Shown: one piece after another, positions 34,449-43,385 of the stretch
Position numbering within the stretch: position 1 is the first letter of the stretch
How the letters are laid out: each line of letters begins with the position of its first letter
Assembly (NCBI RefSeq): GCF_036002945.1
Contig: NZ_CP108529.1
Span: 7,683,001 to 7,747,000, forward strand
DNA length: 64,000 nucleotides
Origin: Streptomyces sp. NBC_01224
GTDB lineage: Bacteria; Actinomycetota; Actinomycetes; Streptomycetales; Streptomycetaceae
Direction of reading: 5' to 3'
Translations under genes and position numbers: made by a program
The notes under the pieces: generated by a model
What the model saw: the letters and a program-made list of their open reading frames with translations, nothing else
Told to the model about the DNA's origin: nothing
Databases searched by the model: none

Positions 34449-35348
34449 GTGAAGGTCGGCTGCATCGGGCTCGGCGACATCGCGCAGAAGGCCTATCTGC
34501 CGGTTCTGACGACGCTGCCCGGGGTCGAACTGCATCTGCAGACCCGTACCCCCGCCACCCTGGCCGCGGTCGCCGAGAGCCACCGGATCCCGCTCGGGCA
34601 GCGCCACACCGACCTCGAATCGCTGCTCGCCGAGGGCCTGGAAGCCGCGTTCGTCCACGCGCCGACGGCCGTGCACCCGCAGATCGTGGGCCGGCTGCTG
34701 GACGCGGGCGTCGCCACGTACGTGGACAAGCCACTGGCCTATGAACTCACCGATTCCGAGAGGCTGGTGAGCCTTGCCGAGGAGCGCGGGGTGAGCCTTG
34801 CCGTCGGTTTCAACCGCAGGGTCGCGCCCGGCTACGCGCAGTGTGCCGAGCACCCGCGCGAGCTGATCCTCATGCAGAAGAACCGGGTGGGACTGCCCGA
34901 GGATCCACGCACCATGGTGCTCGACGACTTCATCCATGTCGTCGACACGCTGCGCTTCCTGGCGCCGGGGCCGATCGAGCACACCGTCGTACAGGCCAGG
35001 ATCCGCGACGGTCTGATGCACCATGTCGTGCTGCAGCTGGCCGGTGACGGATTCACCGCCATCGGCGCGATGAACCGACTCAGCGGCTCGAACGAGGAAC
35101 GGCTGGAGGTCTCCGGCCAGGACTCCAAGCGCGAGGTCGTCAACCTCGCCGAGGTGATCGATCACAAGGGGCAGCCGAGCGTGCGACGGCGCGGCGACTG
35201 GGTGCCGGTGGCCCGCCAGCGCGGCATCGAGCAGAGCGTGCTGTCCTTCCTGGACGCCGTGCGGGCCGGAAGGCTGCTGAGCGCCGGGGACGCCCTGCAG
35301 ACGCATGAGCTGTGCGAGCGCATCCTGCGCGACCTGGACTGTGCCTAG
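34449..35348 (+). CDS. Gfo/Idh/MocA-family oxidoreductase
   Basis: 299 residues. N-terminal Rossmann domain KVGCIGLGDIAQKAYLP, the EAAFVHAPTAVHPQIV segment and the family lysine in YVDKPLAY. The C-terminal domain carries DDFIHVVDTLRF, whose His/Asp are the usual catalytic pair. Uses NAD(P)(H) on sugars, inositols or related polyols. GTG start with GAGGGAG upstream. The preceding 200 bp hold a TetR remnant on the other strand; the following 1 kb is an IS graveyard. Confidence 0.87.
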   Translation: MKVGCIGLGDIAQKAYLPVLTTLPGVELHLQTRTPATLAAVAESHRIPLGQRHTDLESLLAEGLEAAFVHAPTAVHPQIVGRLLDAGVATYVDKPLAYELTDSERLVSLAEERGVSLAVGFNRRVAPGYAQCAEHPRELILMQKNRVGLPEDPRTMVLDDFIHVVDTLRFLAPGPIEHTVVQARIRDGLMHHVVLQLAGDGFTAIGAMNRLSGSNEERLEVSGQDSKREVVNLAEVIDHKGQPSVRRRGDWVPVARQRGIEQSVLSFLDAVRAGRLLSAGDALQTHELCERILRDLDCA

Positions 35349-35352
35349 TGTG

Positions 35353-35650
35353 ATGCGCCAAAAATCCTGAGGGTTGGTTGCTAACTCTTTCATGGCGCAT
35401 TGAGGCCCCGCTGCTGTGGAGATCGTTCTTTCCGAGGACGAGCATGTCGAACTTGCGCGCCGGGCGGGGCCGCCGGACCAGCGCACGGCTGAGCGGGCCC
35501 TGGCGTGTGCTGATGGCATGTTGAATGCGGGTGCAGCGCAGGCTGTTGACGCCGGCGTGAAGACGGGCCGCAAGTGGCGTGGAAAGTTCGCCGCTGAGCG
35601 GCGGGCGGGATCAGTGATGATGCTTCGGCGGGCGCGCTCTCCACTCGGAT
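35353..35650 (+). pseudogene. IS630-family transposase N-terminal fragment
   Basis: MEIVLSEDEHVELARRAGPP, ERALACADGMLNAGAAQAVD and VKTGRKWRGKFAAERRAG match the N-terminal HTH region of IS630-type transposases; the DDE domain is absent. Upstream, ATGCGCCA (35353-35360) and TGGCGCAT (35393-35400) are exact inverted copies, as in IS630 ends. Inactive relic. Confidence 0.65.
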
Positions 35651-35852
35651 CACGGGGCGTCGAGAACTCCAAGATCTTGGAAGCCCGTGCCTGTCTCACG
35701 GAACCCCGCCGAGCCGGCAGATCATCACGAAACCGGACGTCGAACGACTACGCCGACCCCTTGGGGCCGGTGGAAGCGTAGGGAACGCATGCCCGGGATG
35801 CGGGGCATGGTCCAGCCGTACTCATGGCTCCTACCTGGGGTTTCCTGCTGAT

Positions 35853-36300
35853 GTGCCCAGTGGCGGACGAAGCGTGGCACTCCGGCTGAGGGGCTGTCGG
35901 TTCATTCGCCAGAACACCGCGTGCGCTCGACGTACCTTCGTCGAGCAGATACCCGGCCTGGCCCGCAGGCGTGGTCAGTGGACGGAGCGGCTGGGCTCCA
36001 CGTCGGCCGCAGTCGGTCTTGCTTGGCCGGGCCGGGCCGGCGCCCGTCCGGCGCCCGTCTTCGGGCTGCCCGTCAGTCGCAGCACGGTCCTGCGTCTGGT
36101 CGACGCTCTTCCCGAGCCGGCGGTGTCTGCTCCGTGGGTGGTCGGCGTGGATGAGTGCGCCACCCGTAAGGGCCGCCGCTACGGCACTGTCCTCGTGGAC
36201 GTCGAAACCCGCCGCCCCATCGACGTGCTGCCTGACCGGGAGGCATCGAGCCTGGCCGCCCGGCCGGCCCAGCGTGGAAGTCCTGTCAGACTGGAGTACC
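35853..36300 (+). pseudogene. ISL3-family transposase fragment
   Basis: About 145 residues: NTACARRTFVEQIPGLARR (zinc-ribbon end), GLPVSRSTVLRLVDALPEP (HTH), VVGVDECATRKGRRYGTVLV with the first catalytic Asp, DVETRRPIDVLPDREASSLA. The C-terminal half with the remaining catalytic residues is missing. The sequence then runs in the same frame, by chance, into the next gene. It follows an IS630 fragment, showing repeated insertion at this locus. Confidence 0.75.
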
Positions 36301-36401
36301 AGGTGTTCTGTTCGGCTCCGCGTCGCTCGGCTTCGGGATGCGTCGGGCCCCGCTCCGATGCAGGCTGGGGAGATGGACCACCGGCCCGTGGAGGTGACCT
36401 C

Positions 36402-36749
36402 GTGAGGCCCCACGACGAGCCAAAGGGCTGGGGGGCACTCCAGCCGCCGCCCGGCTACTACTCGGCCGACGGGCGGCCGCCCGACGCGATGCAGCGCGGG
36501 CTGATCCTCGACTGGGCGGTCAATCAGCGGATCGCGAGCGGCTGGCGAGTGGAATCACGCTCCGAGACGCAGGTCGTCATGGTCCGGGGCCGACCGCTGA
36601 ACCATGTGCTGCACGCCATCCTGATGGTGTTCACCTGCTTTCTCTGGGGCGGCGTGTGGCTGGTGCTGGCCGTGACCAACAAGGTCGAGAGGGTCTCGCT
36701 CACCGTCGACGCCCAGGGCCACATCGTCTCCGTGAACGGTCCCGGATAG
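36402..36749 (+). CDS. small membrane protein, conserved in Streptomyces
   Basis: 115 residues from GTG 36402, which has GGAGGTGA five bases upstream. A polar N-terminus (proline/tyrosine-rich, then MQRGLILDWAVNQRIASGWR) leads to VVMVRGRPLNHVLHAILMVF and a single strong hydrophobic span (about residues 73-95, FTCFLWGGVWLVLAV), ending in a short cytoplasmic or external tail. It resembles short single-pass proteins seen in Streptomyces, with no assigned function. Convergent with lnt. Confidence 0.7.
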   Translation: MRPHDEPKGWGALQPPPGYYSADGRPPDAMQRGLILDWAVNQRIASGWRVESRSETQVVMVRGRPLNHVLHAILMVFTCFLWGGVWLVLAVTNKVERVSLTVDAQGHIVSVNGPG

Positions 36750-36767
36750 TCCGGCCGGTCTCCGGGC

Positions 36768-38408
36768 TCAGGGCCTGGAGCGACCGGTGGATTCGTTGGA
36801 TTCGGCGGGTGAGGCAACCACCGGGGCCGCCGTACCCCTCGCGGCGGCCGGCCCGTCCCGGTGGCGCCTCCGGAGCGATCGCACCCCTGCGAAGGCGCAG
36901 AACACGGCCAGCACCGCCGATGCCCCGTGCACCGGCCAGTCGCCCAGCCGTACGTAGAGCGTCGTACCGGATGCCACCGGTACGTCGAACACGGCAGCCC
37001 CGCTCGTATCCGTACCGAGCGGGGCCCCGATGCGCTCGCCCTGCGGGCCGTACACCGCACTGACGCCGGTGAGAGTCGCATGCACCATCGGGCGGCCGTT
37101 CTCGGCGGCCCGCAGCGCCCCGAGCGAGGCGTGCTGTTCGGGCGCCCAGCTGTGCTGGAACGTCGAGGTCGACGACTGGTCGATCAGCAGCTGCGCACCG
37201 TCCCGAGTCAGGTGCCGGCTCATGTCGGGGAACGCGGACTCGAAGCAGATCAGCGGCCCGATGCGCAGACCCTTCCCTCCGACGGCTCCGGGAAGCCACA
37301 TCGTCACCGGGTGGCTGCCCCGCAGCCGGTCCTCGCCCGCCGCCTTGCCGAGCGACGTGGCCCACCCGAGCACCGAACGGGCCGGGACGTACTCGCCGAA
37401 CGGCACCAGTCGCATCTTGTCGTACCGATCCCCGGTCAGTCCGTCCGGACCCACCAGCACCGCGGATTTGAAGATCCCCGTCCGACCCGATCCGCCGGTC
37501 TGCCGGGCGTCCATGTTGACCAGCACATCCGCGCCCACCCGACGCGAGAGGGCCGCGATCCGGGCGGTGATGTCCGGGTGCCGGGAGAGATCCACACCGA
37601 CACTGCTCTCGCCCCACACCACCAGATCGAGATCGCGTCCCACCAGCTCGCCGGTCAGCCGCTCACTGACGGCGAGCCGACGCTCCACGCTGTGGGGACC
37701 CGCGATCACACCCGGCTGCACGACGGCGATCCTGGCCACGCCCGACCGCTCGGGCTGCGGTGCCCACTGCGCCATCGTCCCCACGGCCAGGGCGCACACC
37801 ACGATGCCGGCGACGGCGACCGTACGGGCGGCGGCCACGAACAGCAGGGCGACGGCGGTGTTCACCGCGACTATCAGAAGGCTCACCAGCCACACCCCGC
37901 CGACGGATGCCACGCGGAGTGCCGGAGCCACCTCCCACTGGCTCGCGCCGAGCAGCCCCCAGGGGCCGCCGAGGCCCTCCCAGGAGCGGACCAGCTCGAT
38001 CATCAGCCAGCCGCACGGCACGACGACGACCGCGGCCATGGCTGCTGCGACGGAAACCGGCGCGCGCAGTACCCGGAAGACCAGCAGACCCCACGGCGCC
38101 CACAGCGTACCGAGCAGGGCCGCCAGGATCACGATGAAAACATGGAGACTCGGCATCAGCCAGTGATGCACGGCCAGCAGGTAGCCGACCCCGCCGAGCC
38201 AGCCGTCGAGCGCCGCCCGGCGCCCCGTACCGGCGGACCGGATCAGCAGCAGCCACGGCACCAGACCGACATAGGCGAGCCACCACAGGGAAGGTGCCGG
38301 GAACGCGAGCGCGGGCAGCGCACCGGCGAGCAGTGCGACGCAGCCGCGCCACCGGCCGGACCGCAGCACCCGCTCCCACTGCTCGCGCCGACTGGCCGGA
38401 ATCCGCAT
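36768..38408 (-). CDS. lnt: apolipoprotein N-acyltransferase
   Basis: 546 residues. About seven hydrophobic spans in the first 220 residues are followed by a nitrilase-type CN-hydrolase domain. The catalytic triad is visible: Glu in VVWGESSVGV (about 265), Lys in YDKMRLVPFGEYVP (about 330) and Cys in GPLICFESAFP (about 388). It transfers an acyl chain to the N-terminal cysteine of lipoproteins in the cytoplasmic membrane. ATG 38408 has GAGGAGG upstream. Streptomyces usually carries more than one Lnt; this one ends in a Pro/Ala-rich tail. Several lipoprotein genes lie in the same window. Confidence 0.9.
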   Translation of the reverse strand: MRIPASRREQWERVLRSGRWRGCVALLAGALPALAFPAPSLWWLAYVGLVPWLLLIRSAGTGRRAALDGWLGGVGYLLAVHHWLMPSLHVFIVILAALLGTLWAPWGLLVFRVLRAPVSVAAAMAAVVVVPCGWLMIELVRSWEGLGGPWGLLGASQWEVAPALRVASVGGVWLVSLLIVAVNTAVALLFVAAARTVAVAGIVVCALAVGTMAQWAPQPERSGVARIAVVQPGVIAGPHSVERRLAVSERLTGELVGRDLDLVVWGESSVGVDLSRHPDITARIAALSRRVGADVLVNMDARQTGGSGRTGIFKSAVLVGPDGLTGDRYDKMRLVPFGEYVPARSVLGWATSLGKAAGEDRLRGSHPVTMWLPGAVGGKGLRIGPLICFESAFPDMSRHLTRDGAQLLIDQSSTSTFQHSWAPEQHASLGALRAAENGRPMVHATLTGVSAVYGPQGERIGAPLGTDTSGAAVFDVPVASGTTLYVRLGDWPVHGASAVLAVFCAFAGVRSLRRRHRDGPAAARGTAAPVVASPAESNESTGRSRP

Positions 38409-38507
38409 GCCGCGCCTCCTCGTCCTGCTGATCAGCAGTGTCCTCCCTGGACACCCGTTCCGCAGTTCTTTCCCGGTGCGGGAGGGCGGAAGCATCGGCG
38501 GGCGGGC

Positions 38508-39005
38508 TCAGGAGGGGGTGAGCGAGTCAGCTGTGCCGCGCCACTTCTCGTGCACGGTCACGGTCCGGATCCGCCAGCCGTTCCCCGTACGCGACAGCGT
38601 GAAGGCGTACCGCCCGCCTGAGACGAAGTTCGGCGCGGTCGCCCCTGCCCCGGAGCTGCCTTGGCCGCCCGCCGTGCTGTCCAGCCGCATCGGGTTGAGG
38701 TAGTCGGCCCGCACTTCGGCCCGGTCGCCCGGGTAGCCGCCCAGGTCCTGGATGTCGAGCCGGCGGTTGACGATCAGATGCTGGCGTACGGGGAAGAGCC
38801 GCATGGTCTCCGCGAGCCACTGGGCGACCTCGGCGGCAGGCCCTTCGATACCGCCCGCGCTGCGGTAGTCGGCGCGGCCGTCCGCGGTGAACAGAGCCCG
38901 GTAGTCCACCCATTCGCCGTCGTCCACCGCCATCGCATAGCCGGTGATCACTGCATCGATGGAAAGCTGGTCCATCACGGTCGAGAGATCCACGCGCTGC
39001 GTCAT
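38508..39005 (-). CDS. SnoaL-like/NTF2-fold protein
   Basis: 165 residues. DAVITGYAMAVDDGEWVDYRA (first helix), LFTADGRADYRS, QHLIVNRRLDIQD and the closing strands YAFTLSRTGNGWRIRTVTVH match the SnoaL_4/NTF2-like cone fold. Members range from cyclases to dehydratases and ring hydroxylase subunits, so catalysis cannot be assumed. The ATG at 39005 follows a gap of 68 bp from the universal stress gene on the same strand. Confidence 0.8.
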   Translation of the reverse strand: MTQRVDLSTVMDQLSIDAVITGYAMAVDDGEWVDYRALFTADGRADYRSAGGIEGPAAEVAQWLAETMRLFPVRQHLIVNRRLDIQDLGGYPGDRAEVRADYLNPMRLDSTAGGQGSSGAGATAPNFVSGGRYAFTLSRTGNGWRIRTVTVHEKWRGTADSLTPS

Positions 39006-39073
39006 CGGGTCAGTCTCTGCCCGTCGGCGTCCGAGGCCAAGGGGTGTGCACGCACGACGGGCCGGCACAACCG

Positions 39074-39937
39074 TCAGCAGGGCACCACGGCCACCGGGCC
39101 GAGCGCATGCGTGAGCGTGGTCTGTGCGACGGGGGAGAGCCCGAGCCCGAGGGACTCACCGCCCTTGCGCCGCCCGATCACGGTCAGCGCCGCGGTCGCC
39201 GAGGCCGTGACCAGAGTGCGTGCGGCGGAGCCGCCGACCGGTTCCCTGACGACCTCGACCTGCGGGTACTTCTCCCGCCAGCCGGCGGTGATTTCGGCGA
39301 GGGTCCGCTCGGCCGCACCTGCCGCTGCGTCCTGGTCGAAGACCGGGCCGCCTGACAGCATTGAGGAGAACATCGTCCAGCCATGCACGATCCGCAGTCG
39401 CGCACCGGGCCGGGAAGCGGCCGTCGCGAAGCCGAATTCCAGCACCGCTTCACTGCTCTCGTCGGCGGCCACGCCCGCGACAATGTCGGGAAACGCTTCG
39501 GCGGCCTCCCTTTCGTCCTCGTCCGACGGCCCGTTGTGGATGACGACGACGGGGCACTGGGCCATTGAGGCGGTCGCCAGACTGTTGGAGCCGAGCATCA
39601 GGGACCGGAAACCGCCCAGACCGCGCGAGCCGACGACCACCAGCGACGCATCACGGCTCAGTGAGGTGAGTGCCGCCGAGGGGAAGTCCAGCGGTGCGAG
39701 CGTCGACGGGTGCAGATCCGGAGCGATCTCGGACACCCTTCGTACGGACTGCGTGAGCAGTTCCTCAGCCTCGCGCTGCTGTGTCTCCTGACCGGTGCGC
39801 CGGTTCGGCGTCCGGGCGTGCACGATCACCAGCGGGAGCCCCCGGTGGACGGCCTCGCGGGCGGCCCAGTCGAGTGCCTCACGGCTGTGTGACGAGCCGT
39901 CGACGGCTGCGATCACGGGAAGCTGGGTGATGGTCAT
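39074..39937 (-). CDS. universal stress protein, tandem UspA domains
   Basis: 287 residues made of two Usp domains. Domain 1 has VIAAVDGSSHSREALDWAAR and the ATP-binding glycine motif VVVGSRGLGGFRSLMLGSNS, ending in CPVVVIH. Domain 2 (from about 145) is more diverged, with VIGRRKGGESLGLGLSPVAQ and PVAVVPC. ATP-binding is expected for domain 1. Such proteins respond to hypoxia, stasis or redox stress in actinobacteria. Start ATG 39937 with GGAGGG upstream. Single gene. Confidence 0.88.
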   Translation of the reverse strand: MTITQLPVIAAVDGSSHSREALDWAAREAVHRGLPLVIVHARTPNRRTGQETQQREAEELLTQSVRRVSEIAPDLHPSTLAPLDFPSAALTSLSRDASLVVVGSRGLGGFRSLMLGSNSLATASMAQCPVVVIHNGPSDEDEREAAEAFPDIVAGVAADESSEAVLEFGFATAASRPGARLRIVHGWTMFSSMLSGGPVFDQDAAAGAAERTLAEITAGWREKYPQVEVVREPVGGSAARTLVTASATAALTVIGRRKGGESLGLGLSPVAQTTLTHALGPVAVVPC

Positions 39938-40127
39938 GATTTCCCTCCGGGTTCCGGCTGTACATGTCCCAGGCTGGTACGCGCACACGTCTTATGGCAG
40001 GGCCTTTCGGCCTCATCTGCCCGGGAAGATCCGGGCAGATGCCACCACGCGTAACATGGCGCGCCCTGACGTACTTCAACGCAGGCGTCGATCGCTCGGA
40101 CGGCCGCCCGCGGCCACGCGGACGGAC

Positions 40128-41561
40128 TCAGACCTCCGCCACGGCCCCGTGATGTCCGGCGTGGGTGGAGAGGGCGCCCGAGTAACGGCGGAGCAGAAGT
40201 ACGGCTGTGGTCGCCAGGCCGGTGAGCAGGCCGAGCCAGATGCCCGGGGTTTCGAGGCCGAGCGGGTAGGCGAGGAGCCAGGAAGCGGGGAGGCCGACGG
40301 CCCAGTAGCCGATGAGTGTGATGCGGAAACCGCTCCTGGTGTCGTCGAGACCCCGCAGGAGTCCGACGCCGATGTTCTGCGCGCAGTCGAAGAACTGCAG
40401 GAAAGCAGTGACTGTGAGCAGCTGCGTGGCGATGGTGAGCGCCCGGTCGGAGTCGGCGGAGCCGGAGTCCAGGAACGGCTCCAGGACCAGCTGCGGCAGA
40501 GTGAGGTAGACGACGCCGACGACGGACATCACGGCTGCGGCGCACGCGAGCGCGGTGTTCTTGATCCGGCGGGCGTCCTCGTGGCGGCCCAGGGCGAGTT
40601 CGCGGCTGACGTTGATCGAGGCTGCGTGGGAGAGGCCGACGGCGACCTGGAAGACGATGTAGACGAGCTGGTTGACCGCGGTGTGCGCGGCGAGCGCGGC
40701 AGGTCCGAACGACCCGGCCATCAGCGCGGTGATGGAGAAGAAACCGGCTTCTGAGCCGTAGGTGGCCGCGATCGGAATCCCGAGCCCGATGAGCCGCTTG
40801 ACGGTGGCAGGATCGGACTTGGTGAAGTTCAGGGTGAGCAGCGGCCCCAGCTCGCTGTCCCTCCTTGCCGCTGCGTACAGGGCGAGAAAGGACAGGAAGT
40901 AGATGCTGGAGGTGGCGACGCCGATGCCGGTCAGGCCGAGGCGGGGCAGCCCGAAGTTCCCGTGGATCAGAACCCAGTTCAGGCCTGCGTTGACGGCGAT
41001 GGAGGCTACGGTGATTTGCAGCAGCGCCTGCGGCCGCCGCATGCCGACGGTGAATTGCCGAATGGCCTGGAACCACAAGCAGGGCAGCAGTCCGGGGGCG
41101 AGCGCCATCAACATCGTCCGGGCCCGGTCGACGACCGCGGCGTCCTGCCCGAGCCAGGTCAGGGCCTGACCGATGAGGACCATCAGCACGGCCCCGACCA
41201 GGCCCGCGAGCGTGGCCACCGCCATGCTCGCGCGGACGATTCCGCGGACCTCCTCTCGCGCTTCCCGAGACGCGAGTTCACGGTCATTGCCCGCGGTGGC
41301 TGCCGCCTTCTCGGTGCGGGCTGCAGCGGCGGCAACCCGGTTGCCGACGGAGGTGACCAGGCCGACGCCCATGGTGCGCAGTTGATTGAAGATGACGATG
41401 GCCAGACCGCCGGCCGCCAGTTCCCGTGTGCCGAGCAGGCCCATCATCACCGTGTCGGTGGTGGTCAGGGCGACCTGTGCGAGCTGAGTGAGGATCAGCG
41501 GGACGGCGAGGGTGGCCAGGGCCCGGCTGTCGCGGAGGAGTGTGGTCGGCATGGAGGTCAT
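40128..41561 (-). CDS. MATE-family efflux transporter, iron-box-linked
   Basis: 477 residues with about 12 membrane spans in two MatE halves (ALATLAVPLILTQLAQVALT at the start; GLGIPIAATYGSEAGFFSIT opening the second half). MATE proteins export small molecules using Na+ or H+ gradients, and some export siderophores or other natural products. Its ATG overlaps the stop of a 55-residue gene (ATGA), and this operon is divergent from an Opp-type importer across an iron box. Export of a metal chelator that the ABC system re-imports is the simplest reading; that is inference. Confidence 0.85.
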   Translation of the reverse strand: MTSMPTTLLRDSRALATLAVPLILTQLAQVALTTTDTVMMGLLGTRELAAGGLAIVIFNQLRTMGVGLVTSVGNRVAAAAARTEKAAATAGNDRELASREAREEVRGIVRASMAVATLAGLVGAVLMVLIGQALTWLGQDAAVVDRARTMLMALAPGLLPCLWFQAIRQFTVGMRRPQALLQITVASIAVNAGLNWVLIHGNFGLPRLGLTGIGVATSSIYFLSFLALYAAARRDSELGPLLTLNFTKSDPATVKRLIGLGIPIAATYGSEAGFFSITALMAGSFGPAALAAHTAVNQLVYIVFQVAVGLSHAASINVSRELALGRHEDARRIKNTALACAAAVMSVVGVVYLTLPQLVLEPFLDSGSADSDRALTIATQLLTVTAFLQFFDCAQNIGVGLLRGLDDTRSGFRITLIGYWAVGLPASWLLAYPLGLETPGIWLGLLTGLATTAVLLLRRYSGALSTHAGHHGAVAEV

Positions 41562-41725
41562 CGGTTCCTGCGGAGTTCGGTGAAGGTCTCGTCGATGTCC
41601 CGTTCCGCTCCGGGGGAGCGGAGGTCGCGGGCTTGAGTCGGCTCGACATCGAGTGCCTCCGCCGGGTGCGTACCTCCGTCGTCGACGAGGGCGACCCTAG
41701 CCGCACCCGGGCCGGAGACGGTCAT
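41558..41725 (-). CDS. small 55-residue protein coupled to the MATE gene
   Basis: 55 residues (start MTVSGPGAARVALVDDGG, end ERDIDETFTELRRNR) between the iron box and the MATE gene, overlapping the MATE start by four bases. No signal peptide or membrane span and no recognised family. The acidic, helix-prone C-terminus and the coupling suggest a real small gene under the same iron control. A fragment of a larger ancestral gene cannot be excluded. Confidence 0.5.
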   Translation of the reverse strand: MTVSGPGAARVALVDDGGTHPAEALDVEPTQARDLRSPGAERDIDETFTELRRNR

Positions 41726-41777
41726 GCGGGTCGGTGCTCCTGTGCGGGGGGTGGTCGTGACACGGAAAAGAATGCTA

Positions 41778-41796
41778 TTAGGGTAGGCAACCCTAA
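41778..41796. promoter_or_regulatory. DmdR/IdeR-type iron box
   Basis: TTAGGGTAGGCAACCCTAA: perfect 7-bp arms (TTAGGGT/ACCCTAA) in the 19-bp format of the actinobacterial iron box (TTAGGTTAGGCTCACCTAA-type). It lies in the 109-bp gap between the divergent MATE-side gene (52 bp away) and the binding-protein gene (38 bp away), so Fe(II)-loaded DmdR would repress both directions. Confidence 0.85.
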
Positions 41797-41834
41797 GCCA
41801 ATCTTTCGTTGCTTCACATGGATCGAGGACGTAC

Positions 41835-43385
41835 GTGAACTTCAACAGGCGCCAAGTGCTCTGGGCCGGCGGGGCGATAGGCGCCGCGGCGCTGTTGGCC
41901 GCGTGTTCGGGGGGCGGCGACTCCACCACGTCCAAGCCGGCGGCAGCCGGGGGCAAGCCCAAGAAGGGCGGCACGCTTCGTATCGGCGCCCTCGGCCGGG
42001 CCGGTGCGATCACCCGCGACCCTCACGGTACCCAGGGCAATGAAAGCGACTACCTGGTCATCGCTCTGGTCTACGACACACTGGCCATGCCGGGCGCCAA
42101 GACCAACACCGTGCCGCGGCTCGCCGCCTCGTGGGAGCCGTCGAAGGACCTGAAGACCTGGCGCTTCAAGCTGGCCGAGGGCGCCACGTTCCACGACGGC
42201 ACCCCGGTCACCGCCGATGACGTCGTCTGGTCATTGCGCCGTCTGCGCAACACCCCGTCCGGTGCGGCTCGCCTGCCCGGCATCAAGGCGGAGAACATCA
42301 CGGCCGACGGTACCGACACCGTCGTACTCGTCTCCGACTACGCCAACGCCGAACTGCCGCTCCTGACGCGTCTTGCGACATTCGTCATGAAGAAGGACAC
42401 CTCCGACAAGGCGGTGGACAAGGCGCCGGGCACCGGCCCGTTCAAGCTCGACTGGTACCGCGGTGGCAATGCGCGTCTCGTGCGCAACGAAAAGTGGTAC
42501 GGCGGCACGGTGTACCTCGACGCCATCGAGGTCACGATGTTCGAGACGCCTCAGGCGATGGCCAACGCCCTTCTCGCCGGGCAGATCGACGTGGCCTCCA
42601 ACGTGGGCGCCGTCGCCGCCCGGACCGCGGAGTCCCGCAAGGACATCCAAGTCGTTCGCCGCCCCGACGACATGTCGATGCCCATCGTGATGCGTGCCGG
42701 AAGCGGGCCGTTCTCCGACGTACGCGTCCGCGAAGCGCTGCGGCTGGTCGTCGACCGCGAGGCCATGGTCAAGCAGGTCCTCTCCGGTTACGGCACCGTC
42801 GCCAACGACATCATGGGTACCGGCGACCCGAACTACGCCAAGGACATTCCGCAGCGCAAGCGGGACCTGGCCAAGGCCAAGCAGCTGCTGGCCGAGGCGG
42901 AGTTCGACTTCTCGAAGACGTACGACCTGGTGACCACCGAGGACATCTCCGGCCTCGCCGAATCCGCGACACTGTTCGCCTCCCAGGCCAGGGAGGCGGG
43001 CATCAAGATCAAGGTCGTCAAGCAGGAGTCCGGGGCCTTCTACGAGAAGACCTGGCTCAAGGGCGACCTGTACACCACGTACTGGGGCACCAACGACTCC
43101 GTGGTGTTCTTCGCCTCCAAGACGCTGGTCAGCGAGGCCGGACAGAACGAAGCGGCCTGGGCCGACAAGGAGTTCGACGCCTCCTACCGCAAGGTCATCG
43201 CCACTGCGGACGAGAAGGCGCGGGCAGCCGTTCTGCGCGAGCTTCAGCAGATCGAGTTCGACCGGTCCGGCTACCTGCTGTGGGGCATGGCCGACGGCAT
43301 CGACCTCGCCGCTTCAAAGGTCCGAGACCTGCCCGAACTCGCCGGTTACGGACGCGTCCAGCTCGAGAACGTGTGGCTGAGTTGA
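41835..43385 (+). CDS. SBP_bac_5 substrate-binding lipoprotein of iron-regulated importer
   Basis: 516 residues. Tat-like/lipoprotein signal (NFNRRQVLWAGGAIGAAALL then lipobox LAAC), followed by the peptide/nickel-binding family core: LRIGALGRAGAITRDPHG, FHDGTPVTADDVVWSLRRLR, GTGPFKLDWYRGGNARLVRN, VRVREALRLVVDREAMVKQV. This family binds oligopeptides but also metal chelates, for example NikA and the staphylopine receptor CntA. Its start is 38 bp from an iron box, and permeases and ATPase follow with overlaps, so it most likely captures an iron or other metal chelate. Classical siderophore receptors belong to another fold. Confidence 0.88.
   Translation: MNFNRRQVLWAGGAIGAAALLAACSGGGDSTTSKPAAAGGKPKKGGTLRIGALGRAGAITRDPHGTQGNESDYLVIALVYDTLAMPGAKTNTVPRLAASWEPSKDLKTWRFKLAEGATFHDGTPVTADDVVWSLRRLRNTPSGAARLPGIKAENITADGTDTVVLVSDYANAELPLLTRLATFVMKKDTSDKAVDKAPGTGPFKLDWYRGGNARLVRNEKWYGGTVYLDAIEVTMFETPQAMANALLAGQIDVASNVGAVAARTAESRKDIQVVRRPDDMSMPIVMRAGSGPFSDVRVREALRLVVDREAMVKQVLSGYGTVANDIMGTGDPNYAKDIPQRKRDLAKAKQLLAEAEFDFSKTYDLVTTEDISGLAESATLFASQAREAGIKIKVVKQESGAFYEKTWLKGDLYTTYWGTNDSVVFFASKTLVSEAGQNEAAWADKEFDASYRKVIATADEKARAAVLRELQQIEFDRSGYLLWGMADGIDLAASKVRDLPELAGYGRVQLENVWLS

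Noticed and set aside
36861..38621. 586-residue plus-strand frame opposite lnt
   Set aside because: His/Arg/Pro-rich shadow with no family features; lnt on the minus strand has its full catalytic triad.
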